Part shown: one piece after another, positions 19,303-26,663 of the stretch
Layout: every line of letters begins with the position of its first letter
Numbering within the stretch: position 1 is the stretch's first letter
From: Frankia alni
GTDB lineage: Bacteria > Actinomycetota > Actinomycetes > Frankiales > Frankiaceae
Length of the DNA: 41,318 bases
Direction: 5' to 3'
NCBI GenBank assembly: GCA_026225295.1
Contig: JAMFSN010000012.1
Span: forward strand, 1-41,318
Notes under the pieces: generated by a model
The model's database searches: none
What the model was told of the DNA's origin: nothing
Seen by the model: only the letters and a program-made list of their open reading frames with translations
Made by a program: the position numbers and the translations under genes

Positions 19303-19394
19303 GCGGGCGGCGGGAGCGAGCGGGGTGGCGACCGAGGAACGAGGCCGGCGCCCGAGTCGAGCGGGTCGCCGAGCCGCGAACGGGGGGCATGTGA
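19299..19394 (+). CDS. Micro-ORF 3 of tandem repeat, 31 residues
   Basis: Diverged copy with Trp for Cys at position 10 (MSGRRERAGWRPRNEAG), Arg for Glu in the middle and ending EPRTGGM. The frame has stayed open despite these changes. Its TGA (19392-19394) overlaps the GTG start (19391) of the FAD oxidoreductase as GTGA. Confidence 0.4.
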   Translation: MSGRRERAGWRPRNEAGARVERVAEPRTGGM

Positions 19395-20752
19395 CCGGCG
19401 GCAACTACGACGTGATCGTCGTCGGGGCCGGCTCGCCGGGCGAACACTGCGCCGGGGAGCTGGCCGGCGGCGGCCTGCGGGTCGCCGTGGTCGAGAAGGA
19501 ACTGGTGGGCGGCGAGTGCTCGTACTGGGCGTGCATTCCGTCCAAGACGCTGCTGCGCCCCGGCGAGGTGGTTCAGCAGGCCCGGGAGGTGGGGGCGACC
19601 GCCCAGGTGGACGTCGCGGCCGCACTGGCCTACCGCGACTTCATGGTCTCCGACCACTCCGACGCCGGCCAGGAGACGTGGCTGGCCGAGCACGGTATCG
19701 ACCTGATCCGCGGCACCGGCCGGCTGGCCGGACCGGGCGTCGTCGAGGTGGGCGGCGTTCGGCACACCGCCGCGCACGTCGTGCTGGCCACCGGTTCCGA
19801 TCCGGTCGTGCCACCGGTCCCGGGCCTGCGCGAACTGACCGGCCTCTGGACCAACCGCGAGGTCACCGGGATGAAGGAGGTGCCCCGGCGCCTGCTGATT
19901 CTGGGCGGCGGACCGGTCGGCGTCGAGATGGCCCAGGCCGTCCGGCGGCTGGGCGGCGAGGTGGCGCTCGTGGAGGGCGCCGACCACGTGCTGGCCCACG
20001 AGCCGGCGCCGCTCGGCGAGGCGCTGGGCGAGATCCTGCGCCGCGACGGCGTCGAACTGGTCCTCGGGACCCACGCGACCGCCGCGCGCCGCGCCGACGG
20101 CGCGAGCGGGGACGGCGGGGACTACGTGCTGACCCTCGAGGACGGCCGTGAGCTGCGCGGCGACCGGCTGCTGGTCGCCACCGGCCGGCGTCCCCGGGTC
20201 GCCGACCTCGGTCTGGAGACGGTCGGGGTCGAGGCCGACCCGCACGGCGTGGCGGTCGACGCGCACCTGCGGGTCGGTGAGCGGTTGTGGGCGATCGGCG
20301 ACGTGACCGGGGTGCGGCTGCTGACCCACGTCGGCAAGTACCAGGGCGAGATCGTCGCCGCGAACATCCTCGGCGAGCCGCGCGAGGCCCACTACGAGGC
20401 GGTGCCGGACGTGGTCTACACCGACCCCCAGGCGGCCGCGGTGGGCGCCGGCGAGGCCCGGTTCAGCGCGACCGCGCGGCTGGCGGACGTGGCCAAGACG
20501 GCGACCTACACCCACGCCTACGCCGAGTCGAACGGCTTCCTGACCCTGCTGTCCGACGGCGACCGGCTGACCGGCGCCTACGCGGTCGGCCCGGAGGCGG
20601 GTGAGTGGCTGCAGCAGGCCACGTTGGCCATCCGGGCCCGCGTGCCGCTCGAGGTGCTGCGCGACGTCATCCAGCCGTTCCCCACCTTCTCGGAGATCTA
20701 CGTCGGCGCGCTGAAGGCACTGCACGCCGAGATCCGGGCGGAGGCGCCGTGA
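19391..20752 (+). CDS. FAD-dependent disulfide-reductase-like oxidoreductase
   Basis: 453-residue flavoprotein of the dihydrolipoamide dehydrogenase/mercuric reductase family. N-terminal FAD fold VIVVGAGSPGEHCAGELA; redox motif GGECSYWACIPSK with C43 and C48 in the CxxxxC spacing; NAD(P) fold RRLLILGGGPVGVEMAQAVRRLGG around residue 170; second FAD motif RLWAIGDVTGV; C-terminal dimer domain. The catalytic His-Glu dyad (HPTxxE) is not intact: the segment reads QPFPTFSEIY, with Phe in place of His, so classical lipoamide reduction is doubtful. GTG 19391 is chosen because it overlaps the micro-ORF 3 stop (GTGA). Part of a coupled chain with the VOC gene; followed at once by a dehydrogenase remnant. 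Confidence 0.92.
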   Translation: MTGGNYDVIVVGAGSPGEHCAGELAGGGLRVAVVEKELVGGECSYWACIPSKTLLRPGEVVQQAREVGATAQVDVAAALAYRDFMVSDHSDAGQETWLAEHGIDLIRGTGRLAGPGVVEVGGVRHTAAHVVLATGSDPVVPPVPGLRELTGLWTNREVTGMKEVPRRLLILGGGPVGVEMAQAVRRLGGEVALVEGADHVLAHEPAPLGEALGEILRRDGVELVLGTHATAARRADGASGDGGDYVLTLEDGRELRGDRLLVATGRRPRVADLGLETVGVEADPHGVAVDAHLRVGERLWAIGDVTGVRLLTHVGKYQGEIVAANILGEPREAHYEAVPDVVYTDPQAAAVGAGEARFSATARLADVAKTATYTHAYAESNGFLTLLSDGDRLTGAYAVGPEAGEWLQQATLAIRARVPLEVLRDVIQPFPTFSEIYVGALKALHAEIRAEAP

Positions 20753-20753
20753 G

Positions 20754-20894
20754 CGCCGGGCCGAGGTGGCCCCGATCCGGGTCAATTGCATCGCCGACGT
20801 CGCCGCGCTCGCCGTGCACCTCATGACCAATACCGCGATCACCGGCGCGACCCACGACATCGACGGCGGCCAGCAACTGGTGCCCGGCCGGTGA
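20754..20894 (+). pseudogene. Remnant of a short-chain dehydrogenase/reductase gene
   Basis: Reading from 20754, the frame gives RAEVAPIRVNCIADVAALAV followed by HLMTNTAITGATHDIDGGQQ and LVPGR-stop. The second half is the conserved C-terminus of an SDR protein (HLMTN..TGATxDIDGGQQLV) and the first residues match the PIRVN strand that normally lies about 40-50 residues earlier, so an internal stretch and the whole N-terminal Rossmann part are missing. There is no start codon in a sensible place other than GTG 20766. Its stop overlaps the next gene's GTG (GTGA). A decayed gene kept between two coding regions is the simplest view. Confidence 0.72.
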
Positions 20895-22666
20895 TCGCGG
20901 CGAACGACCTGCTCACCCCGGATGGAGCCGGCGGTCCGACGCTGCTGTCGGTGAACGTCGGGATGCCGCGCGACGTGGCGTGGCAGGGCCGGACCGTCCA
21001 CACCGGCGTCTGGAAACACCCGGTCGAGGGATCGACGATGGCCCGGCGGCTCAACCTCGACGGGGACGGTCAGGGCGACACCGCCGGGCACGGCGGCGAG
21101 CAGCGGGCGGTGCTCGTCTACCAGATCGAGTCCTACCGGCACTGGCAGCGACATTTCGGCTGGGAAGACCTCAGCTACGGCCAGTTCGGGGAGAACCTGA
21201 CGGTCGACGGCCTGCCGGACGACGAGGTCTGCATCGGGGACCGGTACCGGATCGGCGAGGCCGAGTTCGAGGTCACCCAGCCGCGGGTCACCTGCTACCG
21301 GGTCGGCCTGCGGGTCGGCGAGCCGGCACTGCCGGCCCTGCTGGTCAGCCACCACCGTCCGGGCTTCTACATGCGGGTCGTCGCCGAAGGCGGCATTCAG
21401 GCCGGCGACCGGATCGTCAAAACCCGGGGCGGTCCCGGCGCGCTGACCGTGGCCGACACCGACGCGCTGCTCTACCTGCCCGACCGGGACCCGGCCAGGT
21501 TGCGCCGCGCGCTGGGGATCCCGGCTCTGAGCCCGGGCTGGCAGGGCTCGTTCCGCGACCTGGTCGGCGCCGCCGACCGGGCCACCGCGGGCCCCGGGCC
21601 GACCGAGCCGGCCTGGGCCGGGTTCCGGCCGCTGCGCGTGACGAAGGTGGTTCCCGAGACCCCGACCGTGTCCTCCGTCTACCTCACCGCCGGGGCCGGG
21701 GGCCCGCTCCCGGCCGCCCGGGCCGGCCAGTACCTGACCCTGCGGGTCCCCGGCGCCGGCCAGCCCGCGCCGGTCCGCAGCTACTCGCTGTCCTCAGCAC
21801 CCGGCGCCCCTACCTACCGGATCAGCGTCAAGCACGAGCCCCACGGCGCCGTCAGCACCTACCTGAACCGCACCCTGCAACCCGGAGCGGTCCTCGACGG
21901 CGCGGCGCCGCGCGGCGATTTCGTCCTCGAGGCCGGGACCGGGCCGGTGCTCCTGATCTCCGCCGGCATCGGTGTCACCCCGGTGCTGTCCATGCTGCAC
22001 GAACTGGCCGCCGGCCCCAGCGAGCGCGACGTCTGGTGGATCCACGGCGCCCGCCGGCCGGCCGAACATCCGCTGGCCGCCGAGGCCCACACCCTGCTCG
22101 CCGCCCTGCCGCACGCCCACGAGCACGTGTTCTACAGCGCGGCGACCCCCGCCGAACGCGACCGGGCCCACGCCCGGCCCGGACGCCTCACCACCGACAC
22201 GCTCGCCGCGTTGGCCGTTCCCGCCGACGCGACCGCCTACGTGTGCGGACCGGCCGCCTTCATGGCCGGGACAGGGGACGCCCTCGCCGCGATCGGTGTC
22301 CACCCCGACCGGATCCGCGCCGAGCTGTTCGGGGCGCTACCGTCGATCACCCCGGGGCTGATCGCGGCGCATCGCCGGCCGCCCCACGAGCCGCCCGGTC
22401 CGCCCGGCACCGGGCCGCTGGTGACCTTCGCGCGCAGCGGCATCTCCGCGCCCTTCCGCACGGACACCCGCAGCGTGCTGGAGCTGGCCGACGCCTGCGA
22501 CGTCTCCACCCGGTGGAGCTGCCGGTCCGGCGTCTGCCACACCTGCACCACCCCGCTGCTGGCCGGCGAGGTCGCCTACTCCCCCGCCCCGCTGGAGCCG
22601 CCGGCCGCCGGCGAGGTCCTCATCTGCTGCGCCCGGCCCGGCACCGACATCGTGCTGGACATGTGA
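20891..22666 (+). CDS. MOSC domain / ferredoxin reductase / 2Fe-2S ferredoxin fusion
   Basis: 591 residues in three parts. An N-terminal MOSC domain (about 15-180) resembles YiiM, with GQGDTAGHGGEQRAVLVY, FGENLTVDGL and the conserved cysteine in TQPRVTCYRVG (C135); such domains bind molybdenum-cofactor sulfur chemistry. A middle FAD/NAD(P) reductase (about 245-480) has PVRSYSLSSAP for FAD, GTGPVLLISAGIGVTPVLSML and YVCGPAAFM for NAD(P). A C-terminal plant-type ferredoxin (about 500-591) has WSCRSGVCHTC and ICCARP, the four cluster cysteines. It likely passes electrons from NAD(P)H to an N-hydroxylated or similar substrate. GTG 20891 overlaps the SDR remnant stop. The full fusion is known in actinobacteria, but its substrate is not clear from sequence. 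Confidence 0.91.
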   Translation: MIAANDLLTPDGAGGPTLLSVNVGMPRDVAWQGRTVHTGVWKHPVEGSTMARRLNLDGDGQGDTAGHGGEQRAVLVYQIESYRHWQRHFGWEDLSYGQFGENLTVDGLPDDEVCIGDRYRIGEAEFEVTQPRVTCYRVGLRVGEPALPALLVSHHRPGFYMRVVAEGGIQAGDRIVKTRGGPGALTVADTDALLYLPDRDPARLRRALGIPALSPGWQGSFRDLVGAADRATAGPGPTEPAWAGFRPLRVTKVVPETPTVSSVYLTAGAGGPLPAARAGQYLTLRVPGAGQPAPVRSYSLSSAPGAPTYRISVKHEPHGAVSTYLNRTLQPGAVLDGAAPRGDFVLEAGTGPVLLISAGIGVTPVLSMLHELAAGPSERDVWWIHGARRPAEHPLAAEAHTLLAALPHAHEHVFYSAATPAERDRAHARPGRLTTDTLAALAVPADATAYVCGPAAFMAGTGDALAAIGVHPDRIRAELFGALPSITPGLIAAHRRPPHEPPGPPGTGPLVTFARSGISAPFRTDTRSVLELADACDVSTRWSCRSGVCHTCTTPLLAGEVAYSPAPLEPPAAGEVLICCARPGTDIVLDM

Positions 22667-22758
22667 GAAGCGCGTCGAAGAAACCTGCGGGGCGCGCCGG
22701 CCCGGCTTTCCCGGCTAAGAAGGCACCTGGCCCGGGCGGGGCCGCGGCGGCGCAGTAG
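22663..22758 (+). CDS. Possible 31-residue Lys/Pro/Ala peptide
   Basis: GTG 22663 overlaps the stop of the fusion gene as GTGA and the frame runs to TAG 22756-22758: VRSASKKPAGRAGPAF, then AKKAPGPGG. The length equals that of the tandem micro-ORFs, but the sequence is unrelated. It may be chance; the TAG also forms part of a putative TerD promoter element. Confidence 0.25.
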   Translation: MRSASKKPAGRAGPAFPAKKAPGPGGAAAAQ

Positions 22759-22761
22759 CGT
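22756..22761 (+). promoter_or_regulatory. Putative leaderless -10 element of terD-like gene
   Basis: TAGCGT eight bases before GTG 22770; no ribosome site precedes that GTG. No -35 is recognisable. Confidence 0.3.
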
Positions 22762-22769
22762 ACGGCGGC

Positions 22770-23519
22770 GTGGTGGACCTCGTCCGTGGGCAGCGGGTCG
22801 CGCTGGCCGCGCTGGCCGGGGGCGAACCCGCGCAGCTGTACCTCGGCGTGCGGCTCGATGCGGGCGGGGCGACCGGGCTCGACGTCATCGGTTTCGGCCT
22901 GGACGCGGACGGGCGGCTGTCCGACGACCGGTGGTTCGTCTTCTACAACCAGCCCGCGTCCCCCGACGGCGCCGTCCGACTGGTGGACGGGACGGACGGC
23001 GACTCGGCCGCGCTCCTGCTCCAGCTCGACCGGATACCGGAGGCCATCGGCCGGATCATGGTCACCATCTCGGTCGACCCGCCGGCCACCATGGGCGAGG
23101 TCGCGGCCGGCCGGTTGCGACTGGTCGGCGACGGCCGGGAGCTGGCCACCTACGCCTTTGCCCGCTCCGATTTCTCCAGCGAGCGGGCGGTCATCCTCGG
23201 CGAGGTGTACCGACGCGGAGGCTGGCGGATGACGTCGACCGGCCAGGGCTTCGACGGCGGGCTCGCCGCCCTGATCGAAGCCTTCGGCGGCGCGGTCGAC
23301 GACGAGCCGCCTCCGGCCGCCGCGCCGCCCCCCGCCCCGGCACCGCCTCCGCCTCCGGCGCCCTCGCTCGGGCCGAAAACCCCGCCCGCGGGCCCGGCCC
23401 GGCCGGGCCCGACGCCGCGGCCGGTCGCGGCCGGCGCGCCCAGCCCGTGGGGAACGCCGCGGCCGGTCGCCCACCCGTCGTTCACCGACCGCCCCGTCTG
23501 GGGCGTCCCGGTACGGTGA
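22770..23519 (+). CDS. TerD-family protein with proline-rich tail
   Basis: 249 residues. The N-terminal TerD domain (about 1-165) shows LYLGVRLDA, GLDVIGFGLDADGRLSDDRWFVFYNQPASPDGAV, LQLDRIPEAIGRIMVTISVD, then ELATYAFARSDFSSERAVILGEVYRRGGWRM: the family pattern, including the calcium-binding DxDG-type acidic loop and the GEVYRR..W block. A roughly 80-residue tail is almost entirely Pro, Ala and Gly and ends SFTDRPVWGVPVR. TerD proteins belong to stress and tellurite-resistance systems and are often membrane-associated via partners. AIM24 follows 25 bp later, which suggests co-transcription. GTG 22770 and GTG 22773 are both possible starts. Confidence 0.9.
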   Translation: MVDLVRGQRVALAALAGGEPAQLYLGVRLDAGGATGLDVIGFGLDADGRLSDDRWFVFYNQPASPDGAVRLVDGTDGDSAALLLQLDRIPEAIGRIMVTISVDPPATMGEVAAGRLRLVGDGRELATYAFARSDFSSERAVILGEVYRRGGWRMTSTGQGFDGGLAALIEAFGGAVDDEPPPAAAPPPAPAPPPPPAPSLGPKTPPAGPARPGPTPRPVAAGAPSPWGTPRPVAHPSFTDRPVWGVPVR

Positions 23520-23544
23520 GCCCGCGCTGAATCAGGAGGTCACT

Positions 23545-24225
23545 GTGCAAATCGACGTGTCCCACCCAGGATCGTTCGCGGTCGCCACGCTGCGGTTGGC
23601 CCCACACGAGTCAGCGCGCGCCGAAGGCGGCGCGATGGTGGCCATGAGCACTGACATGCGGATCGAGACCAAGGCCCAGGGCGGACTGCTGCGGTCACTC
23701 GGGCGCTCGGCGCTGGGCGGTGAATCGTTCTTCCTCAACACCTTCACGGCCGGCACCGGTGGCGGTCTGCTGCAGCTCGCGCCGAACCTGCCGGGCGATG
23801 TCACCGTGCTGAACCCGAGCACCGTCGGCGCCTACCTCGTGCATTCGGGCAGCTACCTCGGTAGCGACACCGACGTCGAGGTGAAGACGAAATGGGGAGG
23901 CGCCCGGGGCTTCTTCGCCTCCCACGACCTGGTCCTGCTGCACTGCTCGGGCGGCAACCAGCTGGTCGTGTCGTCCTACGGCGCGATCGACCACTTCGCG
24001 CTCGGGCCCGGCGAATCCGTCACCATCGACACCGGTCACGTCGTCGCGTTCAGCGAAAGCATCGGCTACTCGACCCGCAGGGTCGGCGGCCTCAAGTCCA
24101 CCATCTTGTCCGGCGAGGGCCTGGTCTGCGATTTCCGGGGGCCGGGCGAGGTTCTCATGCAGACCCGCAATCTCGGCGCGCTCGCCGAATGGGTCCGCGA
24201 GCAGGTCCCCACCCAGCGTCACTAG
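23545..24225 (+). CDS. AIM24-family protein
   Basis: 226 residues covering the whole AIM24 (former DUF124/TIGR00266) beta-prism fold: VARAEGGAMVAMS-like start (SARAEGGAMVAMSTDMRIE), GLLRSLGRSALGGESFFLNTFTA, VHSGSYLGSDTDVEVKTKWGGARGFFAS, LHCSGGNQLVVSSYGAIDHFALGPGESVTIDTGHVVAF and STRRVGGLKSTILSGEGLVCDFRGPG. Function of bacterial members is poorly known; TerD neighbours point to stress or envelope roles. GTG 23545 is preceded by AGGAGGT with good spacing. It is convergent with the GAF-ANTAR operon, and only 30 bp separate the stops. Confidence 0.92.
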   Translation: MQIDVSHPGSFAVATLRLAPHESARAEGGAMVAMSTDMRIETKAQGGLLRSLGRSALGGESFFLNTFTAGTGGGLLQLAPNLPGDVTVLNPSTVGAYLVHSGSYLGSDTDVEVKTKWGGARGFFASHDLVLLHCSGGNQLVVSSYGAIDHFALGPGESVTIDTGHVVAFSESIGYSTRRVGGLKSTILSGEGLVCDFRGPGEVLMQTRNLGALAEWVREQVPTQRH

Positions 24226-24229
24226 TGGC

Positions 24230-24255
24230 CCGGTGACCAGTCCGGGGACCACCGG
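24230..24255. terminator. Small hairpin between convergent genes
   Basis: CCGGTG (24230-24235) pairs with CACCGG (24250-24255), with possible extra pairs inside (GACC/GGAC). It fills the 30-bp gap between the AIM24 and GAF-ANTAR stops. No T tract. Confidence 0.3.
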
Positions 24256-25041
24256 TCAGCGGGGGGCCGATCCGGGTCGGGTGCCGCGAGGCGCCCGCGC
24301 CGCCTTGGCGGTGGCGTGGGCCATGACGCTCTGAGCAGGCAGCTCGCGGGCGACGATCGCCTGGGCAACGTGGGTGAGCCGCTCGTTGTGGTCGCGGGAG
24401 TAGAGACGCAGCTGCGCGAACGCCTCGTCCATGTTCAGTCCGCCGTGCTGGGCGAGGAAGCCTTTGGCCTGTTCGAGCACCACCCGGCTGGTCAGCGCGT
24501 GCTGCAACTGCTCGTTGATGGCCGTCTGGTCGGCGGCGGCCTTGTCCTGGACGAGCGCGACACTCGCGACGTGGGCCAGCGCCTGGGCGAGGTTCAGGTC
24601 GTCTTCGGTGAGCTTCCCGGTCCGGGTTCCGAACAGACCCAGGGTGCCGAGCACCCGGTCGCGCAGCCGCATGGGAACCGCGTGGACCGAGGCGAACCCG
24701 GCCTCCGTCGCGGCGGCCGCGAACAACGGCCAGCGGACCGCCGCGGCCGACAGGTCCACCACGCTGACGGGACCGCCCTGCCGATAGCAGTCCAGGCACG
24801 GGCCCTGATCCCGCTGCAGCTGGAACAGTTCCAGGTTGCGCATCAGCTCTGATGACGCGGCCACCACGTGCAGCACGCCCCGCCCGTCCGCCAGGAGCAG
24901 CCCGGCCGACTCGACGTCGAGCAGATGCGCGCAGTCCGCCGCCAGCCCGTCGAGCAGATCAACCACGTCGAATCCGTCGACCAGGCTGTTGGCCAGCGAA
25001 ACGAAAGCCTGGGTGATCTCCCGTTCCCGGTCCGAACTCAT
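24256..25041 (-). CDS. GAF-ANTAR regulator (second of pair)
   Basis: 261 residues. A GAF sensor domain (about 15-165: LLDGLAADCAHLLDVESAGLLLADG, FQLQRDQGPCLDCYRQGGPV, FASVHAVPMRLRDRVLGTLGLFG) is followed by an ANTAR RNA-binding helical domain (about 185-245: LQHALTSRVVLEQAKGFLAQHGGLNMDEAFAQLRLYSRDHNERLTHVAQAIV). ANTAR proteins act by dimerising on twin RNA hairpins to prevent termination. The DQGPCLDCYRQG loop with two cysteines is a usual feature of this group. ATG 25041 overlaps the stop of the preceding GAF-ANTAR gene (ATGA), confirming the start. Confidence 0.92.
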   Translation of the reverse strand: MSSDREREITQAFVSLANSLVDGFDVVDLLDGLAADCAHLLDVESAGLLLADGRGVLHVVAASSELMRNLELFQLQRDQGPCLDCYRQGGPVSVVDLSAAAVRWPLFAAAATEAGFASVHAVPMRLRDRVLGTLGLFGTRTGKLTEDDLNLAQALAHVASVALVQDKAAADQTAINEQLQHALTSRVVLEQAKGFLAQHGGLNMDEAFAQLRLYSRDHNERLTHVAQAIVARELPAQSVMAHATAKAARAPRGTRPGSAPR

Positions 25042-25817
25042 GAGATCGCCACCCCGTCGGGCCCCGGCCCGGGCCAGCGACTGTGCCCGTCGAAAGCTAC
25101 GTCGCGCCGGATCACGGCCCACGCCACCTCACTCGCGGTCCGATCACACGCGAACGCGAACGCCCGGAGCCGGACCAACGCTTCGCTCGGGCCCATGTCG
25201 CACTGCGCCATGATCATTCCGGTGGCCTGGTAGACCTCGACCCGCTCCAACGAGGCCAGGTCCGGTAGCCCGGCGCCCCCTTCGCCGGCGGCCTCCCAAT
25301 CCACATCCGCCGTCATCAGGTCGAGCAGGGGTAACGCCGCGAGCCGCGCGGCGAACAATCCGCCCACCAGATCGTCGTGGCCCAACGCGCCCGGGGCGCT
25401 CCGGAAAAGGTCGAGCGCGCCGACCCACGTCCCGCTGTACACCACCGGCAGCGCGAACACGGCCCGCACCCCGGTGGCCAGCACCGCCCGCGCGAACACC
25501 GGCCAACGGACCTCGCCCGGCAGCATCAGATCGGCCGCCAGCACCGGCTGGCCATGCCGCACGGCGTCCAGGCACGGCCCCTCCCCGAACGTGAACTGGA
25601 ACTCGTCCAGCCGGCGGCTGAGCTCCCCGCTGGAGCCGAATGTGCCCACCGACGCGCCGTCCCGGAGCACCGACACCGCGGCGCCGTCCACGTTCAGAAG
25701 CTCGACGCAGGCCCGGCACAACCCGTCGGCGGACGCCAGGCCGCCGGGGGCCGCGGCCACCGCCGCACCCAGCCCGGCCCGTACGCGTTCCCCAGACGTG
25801 ACGACCTCCCACCACAC
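25038..25817 (-). CDS. GAF-ANTAR regulator (first of pair)
   Basis: About 259 residues: GAF domain (about 10-160: GLCRACVELLNVDGAAVSVL, FQFTFGEGPCLDAVRHGQPV, AVFALPVVYSGTWVGALDLF) and C-terminal ANTAR (VEVYQATGMIMAQCDMGPSEALVRLRAFAFACDRTASEVAWAVI). It is more diverged than its partner and lacks the second cysteine of the partner's loop. Start uncertain: GTG 25817 gives a normal GAF N-terminus but has no well-spaced ribosome site; GTG 25913 in the same frame adds 32 residues. Stop overlaps the next gene's ATG, so the two are made together and might heterodimerise. Confidence 0.88.
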   Translation of the reverse strand: MWWEVVTSGERVRAGLGAAVAAAPGGLASADGLCRACVELLNVDGAAVSVLRDGASVGTFGSSGELSRRLDEFQFTFGEGPCLDAVRHGQPVLAADLMLPGEVRWPVFARAVLATGVRAVFALPVVYSGTWVGALDLFRSAPGALGHDDLVGGLFAARLAALPLLDLMTADVDWEAAGEGGAGLPDLASLERVEVYQATGMIMAQCDMGPSEALVRLRAFAFACDRTASEVAWAVIRRDVAFDGHSRWPGPGPDGVAIS

Positions 25818-26191
25818 TCCCTGATCAAGACCATCCTGGCGGTACCGCGGGCCCGGGCGACAAAGCGCCACTCCCGCTACCAGTGGTATCCGTGGGTTCC
25901 CGACCAGAATCACACCGACTGAGGTGGGTGACGCCCCTCATCCTACGGACCGGCGACCCGGCGGCCGGCACGGTGCCGCTGCTCCAGGTGGCCCGGGCGG
26001 CCCCCGCCAACGGCCGCTGAACGCTGGCCGGCGGCTGAAGCTGGCCGTCGGCGGGGCGGTGTCGATTTCCGTCGGGCTCGGTGCCGGGCGGCTCAGGCGA
26101 CCGGCGATCCGTCCTCGGGAAGCGCGGCGAAATCACGCCTTACTTTCTTTCTTTGCTCGAAGGTCGGACCCGTCGACCGCGTCCCCGCCGG

Positions 26192-26590
26192 TCAGGCCTG
26201 CGCGATGCGCACGAGGTTCCCCGAGGGGTCGCGGAACGCGCAGTCGCGGGCGCCCCAGGGCTGCGACACCGGCTCCTGGAGGACCTCGGCGCCCGACGCC
26301 CGGACCTTCTCGAACGTGGTGTCGAGGTCGTCGGACCGGAAGATCGCCGCCTGCAGCGACCCCTGGGTCACAAGGGACAGCAGGGCGTCGCCCTCGGTCC
26401 GCGAACGACCGCCGTGCGGCTGGGACAGGACGATGTCCAGGTCCTGCCCCGGGGCGCCGACGGTGACCCAGCGGAAGCCGTCGGACGCGACGTCGTTACG
26501 GACCTCGAGGCCGAGCGCGTCGCGGTAGAAGCCGAGCGCGGCGTCGGGGTCGTGAACGGGGATGAACATTGCGGAGACGTTGACAGCCAT
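26192..26590 (-). CDS. VOC/glyoxalase-family protein
   Basis: 132-residue single vicinal-oxygen-chelate protein with the two repeated modules: VSAMFIPVHDPDAALGFYRDALGLEVRND and RSDDLDTTFEKVRASGAEVLQEP, ending CAFRDPSGNLVRIAQ. Reaction unknown. ATG 26590 lacks a ribosome site but TACGGT lies six bases upstream on the same strand, so a leaderless transcript is likely. The AraC-type gene 73 bp upstream on the same strand is a probable regulator; AraC-VOC pairs of this kind are common in actinobacteria. Confidence 0.88.
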   Translation of the reverse strand: MAVNVSAMFIPVHDPDAALGFYRDALGLEVRNDVASDGFRWVTVGAPGQDLDIVLSQPHGGRSRTEGDALLSLVTQGSLQAAIFRSDDLDTTFEKVRASGAEVLQEPVSQPWGARDCAFRDPSGNLVRIAQA

Positions 26591-26596
26591 GCGAAG

Positions 26597-26602
26597 ACCG
26601 TA
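26597..26602 (-). promoter_or_regulatory. Putative leaderless -10 of the VOC gene
   Basis: TACGGT on the minus strand with six bases to ATG 26590. Confidence 0.4.
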
Positions 26603-26663
26603 AGCCGACCGATCCGGGCCGCGCTTCTTCGATCCTGCTCGATGCGGGGCTGGTCAGCAGCGT

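Larger units (their letters stand above)
19115..19390 (+). repeat. Three tandem 92-bp repeats with coupled micro-ORFs (MIRU-like)
   Basis: Units start at 19115, 19207 and 19299; periods are 92, 92 and 90 bp. Copies 1 and 2 are almost identical; copy 3 differs at a few positions and ends GGGCATGTGA rather than GGGCATATGA. Because 92 is not a multiple of three, each unit's reading frame is shifted, yet each holds an open frame from its own ATG to a TGA overlapping the next unit's ATG. The array exactly fills the gap between two genes. Mycobacterial interspersed repetitive units have the same organisation. Confidence 0.97.

Noticed and set aside
18971-21355. Long minus-strand frame across the repeats and the FAD oxidoreductase
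   Set aside because: Shadow frame; it simply translates the complement of the tandem repeats and of the flavoprotein gene.
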